DNA of 6,728 nt from contig CAMPCG010000158.1 of NCBI GenBank assembly GCA_946644025.1, positions 1 through 6,728 of the forward strand, in the 5' to 3' direction. Shown here in pieces: positions 1-6,429 of this stretch; positions within the stretch are counted from its first letter, which is position 1, and every line of letters starts with the position of its first letter. The position numbers and the translations under genes are program-made. This stretch comes from an uncultured Prevotellaceae bacterium. Lineage in GTDB: Bacteria > Bacteroidota > Bacteroidia > Bacteroidales > Bacteroidaceae. The notes under the pieces were generated by a model. That model searched no databases and was not told the DNA's origin. It saw only the letters and a program-made list of their open reading frames with translations.

Positions 1-48
1 CGCAGCCTCGTTACCATCACAGGTGATAAATTTCTTTTCTTTTGCCAT
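1..48 (-). CDS. nifJ: Pyruvate:ferredoxin (flavodoxin) oxidoreductase, N-terminus only (partial)
   Basis: Reading the minus strand from an ATG at 48-46 gives 16 codons before the window edge: MAKEKKFITCDGNEAA. I recognise this as the conserved start of Bacteroidales pyruvate:ferredoxin/flavodoxin oxidoreductase, where the phrase FITCDGNxAAA opens the first thiamine-pyrophosphate-binding domain. The full enzyme is a cytoplasmic protein of roughly 1,180 residues. It oxidatively decarboxylates pyruvate to acetyl-CoA and passes electrons through iron-sulfur clusters to ferredoxin, a central step in anaerobic fermentation. The start lies 27 nt after the stop of the upstream ATPase gene. It is preceded by a purely A/T-rich leader with no Shine-Dalgarno sequence, as is usual in this phylum. 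I see no consensus promoter directly upstream. The identification rests on 16 residues only, though the match is distinctive. Confidence 0.75.
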   Translation of the reverse strand, partial: MAKEKKFITCDGNEAA

Positions 49-75
49 TTGTTTAATAATAAATGAGATATTTGT

Positions 76-1263
76 TTAGTATAAAAATCCTAAAAGCCAC
101 AACGGAATCTGGTTCTCTTTGCCAATCTCCGTATTGTAGCGGGCATAAATCACGTCGGGTGCGTACCTTATTTTATTGTGGGCGTCAGCATCGCAGATGC
201 GGAACTTCAGCTTTTCGTCCACCAGGTAGAACTGGTCTCTGCCGCTTTGGTTCACCTTGTGGTCCTTCCACAGCGAGTTGACGAAGAAGGTCTCCATAGC
301 GTCCTGCTTCTCCACGTGGATGGGGTAGATGGCGTAGAGCAGGTTCGAGTTGTGGAGCATCACCTTCGACGGCTTCTTGGGGAATTCCTCGCCTACGGGG
401 TAGATCATGTTCAGCAGGCGGGCGTCGGTCAGGTACTTGATGTAGTTCATCACCGTGGCGCGGCTGGTCTCGATGTCGCAGGCCAGCTTCGACACGTTGG
501 GTGCTTTCGGGCCTTCCTCAGCCAGCTGGTAGAACAGTTTCTTGATTTTCGTAAGGTACTTCAGTTCTATTTGCTTGATGAGCAGTATGTCTACCTCGGT
601 CATCATGTTCATCGTCTTCAGCAGGTTCTCGGAGTAGTTGCGGTGTTCCTGGAAGAAAGGATAGAACCCATGATGGATGTAGTCCTGGAAGTAGCGTCGC
701 GGAGATACCGAAGGCAGAATCTGCTTGATGATGCGGCTGTGGTCTTCCAGTATCTCCTCTAAGGAGTAGGGGCGGAAGCTGTTGCCCGTCAGCAGGTTCA
801 GGAACTCGCGGAAGGAGAAGCCGCGCAGGTTGTAGCTCTTCACGATGCCGTTCAGCTCGGGGTTCTCGTCCTTCAGTCGCATCACGCTCGATCCTGTAAA
901 TACAATCTTCAGTCCCGGGTACAGGTCGTGGCACTTGCGCAGCTCGTGCGACCAGTTGTCCTGCTTGAACACCTGGTCTATCAGCAGCACGCGCCCACCG
1001 TGATGGTAGAACTCGCCTGCGAAGTCGGCAATGCCGCGTCCCTGGAAATAGAAGTTGTTCATGTTGATGTAAAGGCACTGCTTGTCGTTTACATCATACT
1101 TCTCCTTTGCATACTGCAGCAAGAATGTGGTCTTTCCGATGCCTCGCGTGCCTTTGATGCCGATAAGCCTGTCGTTCCAGTTGATTTCGTCCATCAGCGT
1201 ACGACGAACTGGAGCGTTTACATGCTCTATCAGGTAGCGATGAGTTCTAAAGAAAGCTTCCAT
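76..1263 (-). CDS. AAA-family ATPase (AAA_14 with DUF4143-like C-terminus), divergent Walker B
   Basis: A 395-residue protein, full length for this family, which is abundant in Bacteroidetes and of unknown cellular role. Domains in order: a short N-terminal stretch; a P-loop GTRGIGKTT at residues 38-46; a Walker B strand VLLIDQ at 92-97; a sensor-1-like VFTGSS at 121-126; the family phrase LRGFSFREFL at 146-155; a winged-helix-like segment at about 253-287; and a C-terminal domain ending in IPLWLLGFLY at 386-395. Two things are odd. The Walker B acidic pair, normally Asp-Glu, reads Asp96-Gln97. The C-terminal part, which in relatives as I recall them has an E-V-G-G-K-N-K motif, reads FRICDADAHNK. 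ATP binding looks intact, but hydrolysis may be impaired. The ATG at 1263 sits about 20 nt after a likely transcription start from a consensus promoter and has no Shine-Dalgarno. No signal peptide or membrane segment is visible, so it should be cytoplasmic. No partner gene that would reveal a function lies next to it. Confidence 0.85.
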   Translation of the reverse strand: MEAFFRTHRYLIEHVNAPVRRTLMDEINWNDRLIGIKGTRGIGKTTFLLQYAKEKYDVNDKQCLYINMNNFYFQGRGIADFAGEFYHHGGRVLLIDQVFKQDNWSHELRKCHDLYPGLKIVFTGSSVMRLKDENPELNGIVKSYNLRGFSFREFLNLLTGNSFRPYSLEEILEDHSRIIKQILPSVSPRRYFQDYIHHGFYPFFQEHRNYSENLLKTMNMMTEVDILLIKQIELKYLTKIKKLFYQLAEEGPKAPNVSKLACDIETSRATVMNYIKYLTDARLLNMIYPVGEEFPKKPSKVMLHNSNLLYAIYPIHVEKQDAMETFFVNSLWKDHKVNQSGRDQFYLVDEKLKFRICDADAHNKIRYAPDVIYARYNTEIGKENQIPLWLLGFLY

Positions 1264-1271
1264 TCTTGATG

Positions 1272-1289
1272 ATTTGTTTTAAAACGAAT
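1272..1289. repeat. Imperfect palindrome between -7 box and ATPase start codon
   Basis: ATTTGTTTTAAAACGAAT is an 18-bp inverted repeat with one mismatched pair. Its 10-bp core GTTTTAAAAC (1276-1285) is perfect. It overlaps the predicted transcription start and the short leader of the ATPase gene. Such a position would suit an operator for a dimeric repressor, but AT-rich leaders make short palindromes easily, so chance is a real alternative. Confidence 0.3.
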
Positions 1290-1290
1290 G

Positions 1291-1321
1291 CAAAGGTACT
1301 ATATTTCCGTCATATTGCAAA
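1291..1321 (-). promoter_or_regulatory. Bacteroidetes sigma-ABfr type promoter for the AAA ATPase gene
   Basis: On the minus strand the -33 element TTTG (1321-1318) is followed after exactly 19 bp by TACCTTTG (1298-1291), a perfect match to the -7 consensus TAnnTTTG recognised by the primary sigma factor of Bacteroidetes. Transcription would start about 1284-1287, giving a leader of only some 20 nt before the ATG at 1263. The element lies in the AT-rich gap behind the helicase gene. It therefore separates the ATPase gene, and perhaps nifJ beyond it, from the upstream lpxA-miaA-PBP-helicase cluster. The call is based on sequence only. Confidence 0.85.
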
Positions 1322-1356
1322 GCAGAGATAGCAAAAACTTTATATTTTCACTTATT

Positions 1357-3072
1357 TTAATTTTTCTTGCTGAGCTTGTTGAGCCTGCGGCGGGCGTCGT
1401 GGGCGTCGGGATAGAGTTCCAGCGCTTTCTCGTAGTTGCGGATGGCGGCGTCGGTCATGTGCTCTTGCTCGCACTCGCGGCCCAGCAGCGTGTACTCGGC
1501 AGCCAGTTTCTTGAGCTGTTTGTTCTTCTCTTGCAGGTCGTCTTTGAGCCGGGTGTTCTCGGCTTTCAGCCTGTTGATGATTTCGAGCTTGTGCTTGATG
1601 TATCGCTTGGCCACGGGCTTCTCAATGTCGTAGCGGCTGTGGATAGCCTTGAAGAAGTTGTCGAGGAAGGCCGTGAAGTTGCCTTGGTCGAAGGCTCTGA
1701 TGGCGTCGCGGTATTCGCGGTCGGCCTTGCCCTCCTGCATGGCTCGCTCTATGAGCTGCGGGTTGTTGTACTGCTGGGCGAAGCGCACGACCTCGGCCCG
1801 CACGAAGATGTCCTGCTGGCGGATGGGCGCTTTCAGGCTGATGCCCTGTAGCGACGTGCAGCGGGAGAGCGCGACGTAGGTCTGTCCGCCGGCAAAGACG
1901 CCGCCGGTGAAGTCGATGCTCACCTGACTGAAGGTGAGTCCCTGGCTCTTGTGCACGGTGATGGCCCATGCCAGGCGCAGCGGAAACTGCTCGTAGGTGC
2001 CCAGCAGCTGCTCCTCTATCTTCTGCTCTTTCTCGTTGAAGGTGTAGCGCACGTTCTCCCACACCTCGCGTTCCACGTCGAACTCGTTCAGCTGTTCGTC
2101 GGCCACGGTGATGATGCCGCCCTCCTCGTCGATGGCGATGACGGTGCCCAGGGTTCCGTTGACCCATCGTTTCTCCTTGTCGTTCTTGATGAAGATGACC
2201 TGCGCACCGGGTTTCAGGGCCAGCTCCATGGGGGTGGGCAGCGAGCTGTCGGGGAAGTCGCCCCGGATGGTGCCGTAGAAGATGGAGGGGTTTCCCTCAA
2301 GGGCGGCCAGGCGTTGCTCGTTGGTGTAGTCGACAATGTCGCGGCGTGCTGCGAGAATGATGCTCAGTCCTTCGGCTGTCCCTTCCGTTCCTACGCGTGC
2401 GTTCAGCGACTGCAGGTCCTGCTGGGTGGCCGTGTTCTGGCGTATGCGGTCGAGCAGGGCGATGAAGCGGTCGTCCTTCTGCCTGTACACCTTCCGGAGC
2501 TCAATGCTCACCAGCTGCATCTGCTGCCACACCTTCGCGTTGAAGAAGTAGGCCGAGGCATAGAAGGGCGACAGCAGCTGGCGGTCTTCTTCCTTGACGA
2601 CGGGCTCCAGCTGGTAGATGTCGCCCACGAGCAGCAGCTGCTTGCCGCCGAAGGGCTCGTAGTTGCGGGTGTAGATGCGCAGCACCTTGTCGATGAAGTC
2701 GATGATGTCGGCCCGCACCATCGATATCTCGTCGATGATGATGAGCTCCAGCTCGCGCAGCATCTTGCGCTGCTCGCTGGTGTATTTCAGGGTTTCCTTG
2801 ATGTGTCGCCGGTCGTAGCGCGTGTCGTTGGGCAGCAGCGGATGGAAGGGCAGGCGGAAGAAGCTGTGCAGCGTGGCGCCGCCTGCGTTGATGGCGGCAA
2901 TGCCCGTAGGGGCAAGGATGACGTGCTTCTTCTTCGTGTGCTTGTCGACGTAGCGCAGGAAGGTCGACTTTCCCGTGCCGGCCTTGCCCGTGAGGAACAG
3001 CGAACGGCGGGTGAAGTCGACGATTTGCAGGGCGTCCTGCCACTCTTTGTTGTCGAGGTCGAGTTGCTCCAT
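1357..3072 (-). CDS. Pif1/RecD-like superfamily 1 DNA helicase with C-terminal coiled coil and TPR
   Basis: A 571-residue ATP-dependent DNA helicase. The superfamily 1 motifs appear in order: Walker A GKAGTGKS at residues 29-36; motif Ia-like VILAPTGIAA at 51-60; Walker B IIIDEIS at 111-117; motif III LLLVGDIYQLEPV at 146-158; motif IV-like RKVYRQ at 193-198; motif V TVHKSQGLTF at 372-381; and motif VI YVALSRCTSLQG at 399-410. This pattern fits the Pif1 branch, whose members move 5' to 3' and are linked to replication forks, G-quadruplexes and recombination. After the motor comes a Lys/Glu-rich heptad-like segment at about 490-527, then one TPR-like unit at about 521-558 (AAIRNYEKALELYPDA). 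These probably mediate oligomerisation or partner binding. The start ATG lies 3 nt after the stop of the PBP gene and has a good GGAG 6 nt upstream, so translation is probably coupled. The stop is TAA. No hairpin terminator is visible in the 93 nt that follow. Confidence 0.9.
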   Translation of the reverse strand: MEQLDLDNKEWQDALQIVDFTRRSLFLTGKAGTGKSTFLRYVDKHTKKKHVILAPTGIAAINAGGATLHSFFRLPFHPLLPNDTRYDRRHIKETLKYTSEQRKMLRELELIIIDEISMVRADIIDFIDKVLRIYTRNYEPFGGKQLLLVGDIYQLEPVVKEEDRQLLSPFYASAYFFNAKVWQQMQLVSIELRKVYRQKDDRFIALLDRIRQNTATQQDLQSLNARVGTEGTAEGLSIILAARRDIVDYTNEQRLAALEGNPSIFYGTIRGDFPDSSLPTPMELALKPGAQVIFIKNDKEKRWVNGTLGTVIAIDEEGGIITVADEQLNEFDVEREVWENVRYTFNEKEQKIEEQLLGTYEQFPLRLAWAITVHKSQGLTFSQVSIDFTGGVFAGGQTYVALSRCTSLQGISLKAPIRQQDIFVRAEVVRFAQQYNNPQLIERAMQEGKADREYRDAIRAFDQGNFTAFLDNFFKAIHSRYDIEKPVAKRYIKHKLEIINRLKAENTRLKDDLQEKNKQLKKLAAEYTLLGRECEQEHMTDAAIRNYEKALELYPDAHDARRRLNKLSKKN

Positions 3073-3075
3073 CTG

Positions 3076-5517
3076 CTACTCCGTTGGCTCGGTATTGTTG
3101 TTGGTGGTGGCAGGGGCCTCGGCGGGTTCTGCCGGCAGTGCCGGTTGTGCTTCGCCCTCAGCGCCCTCAACGAGTATGGTTTCCATTCCCTCTTCGCTGG
3201 CCTCGTCGGTGCTGTCGTTGGGCGCATAGTAGTAGCCGCAGGCATAGTCGGTAGGCTTGAGGCTTTCGTCGTGGCAGGGAGCAAACTTCGTGCGGTATTG
3301 CCTGAAGCGCTTGTCGGCCAGCACCTTGTTGTAGAACTTGCCGCAGATGGGCAGGGCGGTGACGCCTCCCTGGCCCAGGGCTCCGGTGCGGAAGTGGATG
3401 GCGCGATACTCGCCGCCCACCCAGGCGCCGCATACCAGCCTCGGGCTGACGCCTACGAACCAGGCATCGGAGTGGTTGTTCGAGGTTCCGGTCTTGCCGC
3501 CGAAGTCGGTGTCGGCCATGTAGGGGGCTACGTGCTGCTTCAGGCTCCAGCTGGTGCCGCTCAGGCCTCCCATGAGCATCTGCTGCATGAGGAAGGCGCT
3601 GCGGTATCCGACGGCCTGCCGCTGCTCGGTGGGTGCGGTATAGACGACGTTGCCTTCGTGGTCGAGAATCTTGCTGACGAGGATGGCGTCGTGCACCTTA
3701 CCGTCGTTGGCTATGGTGGCATAGGCATTGGTCAGCTCCAGCAGGTTCACGTCGCTGCTGCCCAGTGCCAGTGCCGGCACCTCGTCGAGCTTGCTGTTGA
3801 TGCCCATCTCGTGGGCCGTGTGGGCCACGCGGTCGATGCCCATGTCGCCTCCCAGGCGTGCGGCGATGGTGTTGACGCTGCGGGCGAAGGCCGTCTTCAG
3901 CGACATCGTGGCGCCGGTGGTGCGTCCGTCGGCGTTGTGGGGTGCCCAGTTCACCTCTTTCTTCTGCTTGGCATCATAGACCTTCACGCTGTAGTACGAG
4001 TCGGTGCAGTTGTCGCAGGGGGTGAGTCCCTGGTTCATGGCTTCGGTGTAGACGAACAGCTTGAAGGTAGAGCCGGGCTGGCGCATGGCCGTCACCTTGT
4101 CGTACTTCCACGTGCCGAAGTCGAGGTCGCCCACCCAGGCCTTGACGTGCCGGGTCTGCGGTTCGATGGCCACGAAGCCGCAGTGCATGAAGTGCTCCAT
4201 GTAGCGAATGGAGTCCATGCTGCTCATCTCCTTCTCCAGGCTTCCCTCGTAGCTGAAGAGCTTGACGGGGTGGGGCAGGTTCATGTAGTGCCACACGGAG
4301 TCTTCCTGCTCGGGGAATCGCTTCTGCAGCTGCTTGAAGTAGGTGGTGCGCTTGGCGATGTTCTCGATGAAGTTGGGTATTTCGCGGTACTGCTCGTCGC
4401 GCCAGGGAGCCATGCCGGCCCAGTGGTTGTTGAAGCTCTGCTGCACTTTCTCCATCTGCTCCCAGGCAGCCTCCTCGGCGTAGCGCTGCATGCGCGTGTC
4501 GAGGGTGGTGACGATGGTCAGTCCGTCGGTGTAGAGGTCGTATCCGTTGTCGTGGCACCAGTCCTTGAGGGCGTTGGCCACGGCCTCGCGGAAGTAGAGT
4601 GCCTGGCCGTCGTAGGCGTTCTCTACGTAGTAGTCGAGTTCCACGCCCTTGGTCTTCAGCGTGTCGAAGGCTTCCTGCGTGAGGAAGCCCTGCTTCACCA
4701 TGTTGCCGAGCACCACGTTGCGGCGCTTGATGCTGTTGTCGGGGTGCAGGCGCGGGTTGTAGTAGGTGGTGGCCTTGAGCATGCCCACGAGGATGGCGGC
4801 CTGGTCGGGCGTCAGGTTCTTGGGCGTGGTGTTGAAGTAGGTCTTGCAGGCGGTCTTGATGCCGAAGGCGTTGGAGCCGAAGTCGACGGTGTTGGCATAC
4901 ATCGTGAGGATTTCCTCCTTCGAGAACTCCCATTCGAGCTTGTAGGCCGTGATCCACTCCTTGCTCTTCATGACGAGCATCTTGACGCCGGGTATCTGGC
5001 CGAGCAGGCCGGTGGAGTACTGCGTGCGCACGCGGAAGAGGTTCTTGGCCAGCTGCTGGGTGATGGTCGACGCGCCGCGGGCGTCGTGGTGCACGACGTA
5101 GTCTTTCAGCGCGGCGAAGAAGGCCTGGAAGTCGATGCCGTGGTGCTTGTAGAAGCGCTCGTCTTCGGTGGAGATGAGGGCGTGCCAGAACACGGGGTTC
5201 ACGTCGTCGTACTCCACGGGCGTGCGGTTCTCGCTGAAGAACTTGCCTATCTGCACGGAGTCGGCGCTCATGATGACCGATGCCTGTGCGGGCCGCGTGT
5301 TGCGCACGTCCTTCATGCTGGGCGACTTGCCGAAGAGCCAGAGGAAGTTGTTGTCGACGGCCAGTAGGTAGAGGAAGAAGAGCACGACGAGGCTCACGAG
5401 GGTCGACGCGATCTTCACGTACCACGGGCGGCCCTTGAACAGGCGGGTGTACCACTTCCATATCGTTGCGGGGAAGCTGAGCATGCGCTTCCACACGGTT
5501 GTGATTGATTCGTTCAT
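3076..5517 (-). CDS. Class A penicillin-binding protein (PBP1A-type glycosyltransferase/transpeptidase)
   Basis: An 813-residue bifunctional peptidoglycan synthase that polymerises lipid II and cross-links the stem peptides on the outer face of the inner membrane. A basic cytoplasmic tail (1-33) leads into one membrane segment at about 34-53. The GT51 domain shows [10 protein letters not shown] at 118-127, with Glu118 as the expected catalytic residue, [12 protein letters not shown] at 148-159, and [10 protein letters not shown] at 200-209. The transpeptidase domain has all three active-site motifs: STFK at 483-486 (nucleophile Ser483), SVN at 547-549 and KTGT at 675-678. The last 50 or so residues are acidic and Pro/Ala-rich, ending in Asn/Thr-rich sequence, and look disordered. 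The start ATG overlaps the miaA stop as ATGA and has no Shine-Dalgarno, implying translational coupling. It may be called mrcA, ponA or pbp1a in related genomes. It is complete and should be functional. Confidence 0.95.
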   Translation of the reverse strand: MNESITTVWKRMLSFPATIWKWYTRLFKGRPWYVKIASTLVSLVVLFFLYLLAVDNNFLWLFGKSPSMKDVRNTRPAQASVIMSADSVQIGKFFSENRTPVEYDDVNPVFWHALISTEDERFYKHHGIDFQAFFAALKDYVVHHDARGASTITQQLAKNLFRVRTQYSTGLLGQIPGVKMLVMKSKEWITAYKLEWEFSKEEILTMYANTVDFGSNAFGIKTACKTYFNTTPKNLTPDQAAILVGMLKATTYYNPRLHPDNSIKRRNVVLGNMVKQGFLTQEAFDTLKTKGVELDYYVENAYDGQALYFREAVANALKDWCHDNGYDLYTDGLTIVTTLDTRMQRYAEEAAWEQMEKVQQSFNNHWAGMAPWRDEQYREIPNFIENIAKRTTYFKQLQKRFPEQEDSVWHYMNLPHPVKLFSYEGSLEKEMSSMDSIRYMEHFMHCGFVAIEPQTRHVKAWVGDLDFGTWKYDKVTAMRQPGSTFKLFVYTEAMNQGLTPCDNCTDSYYSVKVYDAKQKKEVNWAPHNADGRTTGATMSLKTAFARSVNTIAARLGGDMGIDRVAHTAHEMGINSKLDEVPALALGSSDVNLLELTNAYATIANDGKVHDAILVSKILDHEGNVVYTAPTEQRQAVGYRSAFLMQQMLMGGLSGTSWSLKQHVAPYMADTDFGGKTGTSNNHSDAWFVGVSPRLVCGAWVGGEYRAIHFRTGALGQGGVTALPICGKFYNKVLADKRFRQYRTKFAPCHDESLKPTDYACGYYYAPNDSTDEASEEGMETILVEGAEGEAQPALPAEPAEAPATTNNNTEPTE
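3079..3082 (-). promoter_or_regulatory. Shine-Dalgarno GGAG for the helicase gene, inside the PBP stop region
   Basis: The minus strand reads ACGGAGTAGCAGATG. GGAG forms part of the last Thr-Glu codons of the penicillin-binding protein, TAG is its stop, and the helicase ATG follows 6 nt after GGAG. A well-spaced Shine-Dalgarno is less common in Bacteroidetes than elsewhere. It supports this ATG as the true start and suggests reinitiation after the upstream gene. Confidence 0.6.
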
Positions 5518-6422
5518 AGTTTATCTGTAATCGATGTGATGTGTTCGGTGATGTCGTGGGCCTGGTCGGGATGGAACCAGGCGATTTCGGGGTCGCGCTT
5601 GTACCACGTGAGCTGCTTTCGGGCGTAGCGGCGGGTGTTGCCTTTCATGCGCTCTACGGCCTCTTCCAGGGTCCAGGTGCCGTCGAGGTGGGCAAACATC
5701 TCCTTGTAGCCCACGGTGTTCAGGGCGTTCTCCTGCCGCATGGGCAGCAGTCGGCGGGCTTCGTCGAGCAGGCCTTGCTGCAGCATCTGGTCTACGCGGG
5801 CGTTGATGCGCTGGTAGAGCTCGTCGCGGTCGCGGTTCAGTCCTATCTTGACGATGCGGAAGGGTCGCTGCTTGCGCTCGTTCTTGCGGAAGGAGGTGTA
5901 GGTGCGGCCGGTCATGAGGCAGATTTCGAGGGCATGGACCACGCGGCGCGGGTTCTGCCGGTCTACGATTTCATAGTGTTCGGGGTCGAGCCTTCTGAGC
6001 TCCTCGACGAGTGCGGGCAGCCCCTCGTCGGCCAGTCGCTGCTTGAGCGTGGCGCGGGTGGCGTCGTCGACGGTGGGAATGTCGTCGATGCCGTTGCAGA
6101 CGGCGTCGATGTACATCATGCTGCCGCCGCTCATCAGGGCGTAGTCGCTGGTCTGGAAGAGCTGGGGCAGCAGCCGCAGCACGTCCTGCTCGTACATCGA
6201 GGCGCTGTAGTAGTCGGTCAGCGAGAGCGTGCCTACAAAGTAGTGCCGCACCTGCCGAAGTTGTTCCTCGGTGGGTGCGGCCGTACCTATGCGCAGCTCC
6301 CGGTAGATTTGTCGGGAGTCGGCGTTGATGATGGGAACGCCGAGTTGGCGGGCCAAGCCGAGGCAGAGTGCCGTCTTGCCGACGGCAGTGGGCCCCGTGA
6401 TGACTATAAGCGTCTTCTGCAA
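5514..6422 (-). CDS. miaA: tRNA dimethylallyltransferase (MiaA)
   Basis: A 302-residue enzyme, normal length for the family. It transfers a dimethylallyl group from dimethylallyl diphosphate to N6 of adenosine 37 in tRNAs reading codons that start with U. Visible motifs: P-loop GPTAVGKT at residues 10-17; [16 protein letters not shown] at 33-48, containing the catalytic Asp35; [10 protein letters not shown] at 99-108; [14 protein letters not shown] at 154-167; NTVGYKEM at 235-242; and [14 protein letters not shown] at 264-277, the tRNA-binding region. The start is unusual: the only plausible codon is TTG at 6422-6420, seven nt after the lpxA stop, since no ATG or GTG lies in frame between it and the P-loop or just upstream. 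A GGAG at 6428-6425 is only 2 nt away, too close for a standard Shine-Dalgarno. The stop overlaps the next gene's ATG. Some Bacteroidetes carry two miaA paralogues; this would be one of them. Confidence 0.95.
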   Translation of the reverse strand: MQKTLIVITGPTAVGKTALCLGLARQLGVPIINADSRQIYRELRIGTAAPTEEQLRQVRHYFVGTLSLTDYYSASMYEQDVLRLLPQLFQTSDYALMSGGSMMYIDAVCNGIDDIPTVDDATRATLKQRLADEGLPALVEELRRLDPEHYEIVDRQNPRRVVHALEICLMTGRTYTSFRKNERKQRPFRIVKIGLNRDRDELYQRINARVDQMLQQGLLDEARRLLPMRQENALNTVGYKEMFAHLDGTWTLEEAVERMKGNTRRYARKQLTWYKRDPEIAWFHPDQAHDITEHITSITDKL

Positions 6423-6429
6423 CTCTCCG

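Noticed and set aside
49..200. Possible separate promoter for nifJ
   Set aside because: No TAnnTTTG match was found on the minus strand in this stretch; the nearest candidates miss two or more of the fixed positions.
178..762. A 194-codon plus-strand frame opposite the ATPase gene
   Set aside because: The translation is rich in Val, Leu and His with no family signal, and it overlaps a gene with clear P-loop and C-terminal signatures.
76..1263. The ATPase gene as a defence or mobile-element gene
   Set aside because: There are no neighbouring defence genes, transposase, integrase, terminal repeats or target duplication. The family is common in Bacteroidetes chromosomes, so context gives no support for that role.
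1299..1356. Possible terminator after the helicase gene
   Set aside because: I looked for a stem followed by a T run on the minus strand. The region is AT-rich with a TTTTT run near 1334-1338, but there is no convincing GC-containing stem before it.
1951..5367. A very long open frame (1138 codons) on the plus strand
   Set aside because: It lies wholly antisense to the PBP and helicase genes, which have complete sets of family motifs. Its translation is a monotonous Val/Leu/Gly/His/Ala mix with no domain, as expected from the mirror of GC-rich codon usage. The lack of stops follows from codon bias.
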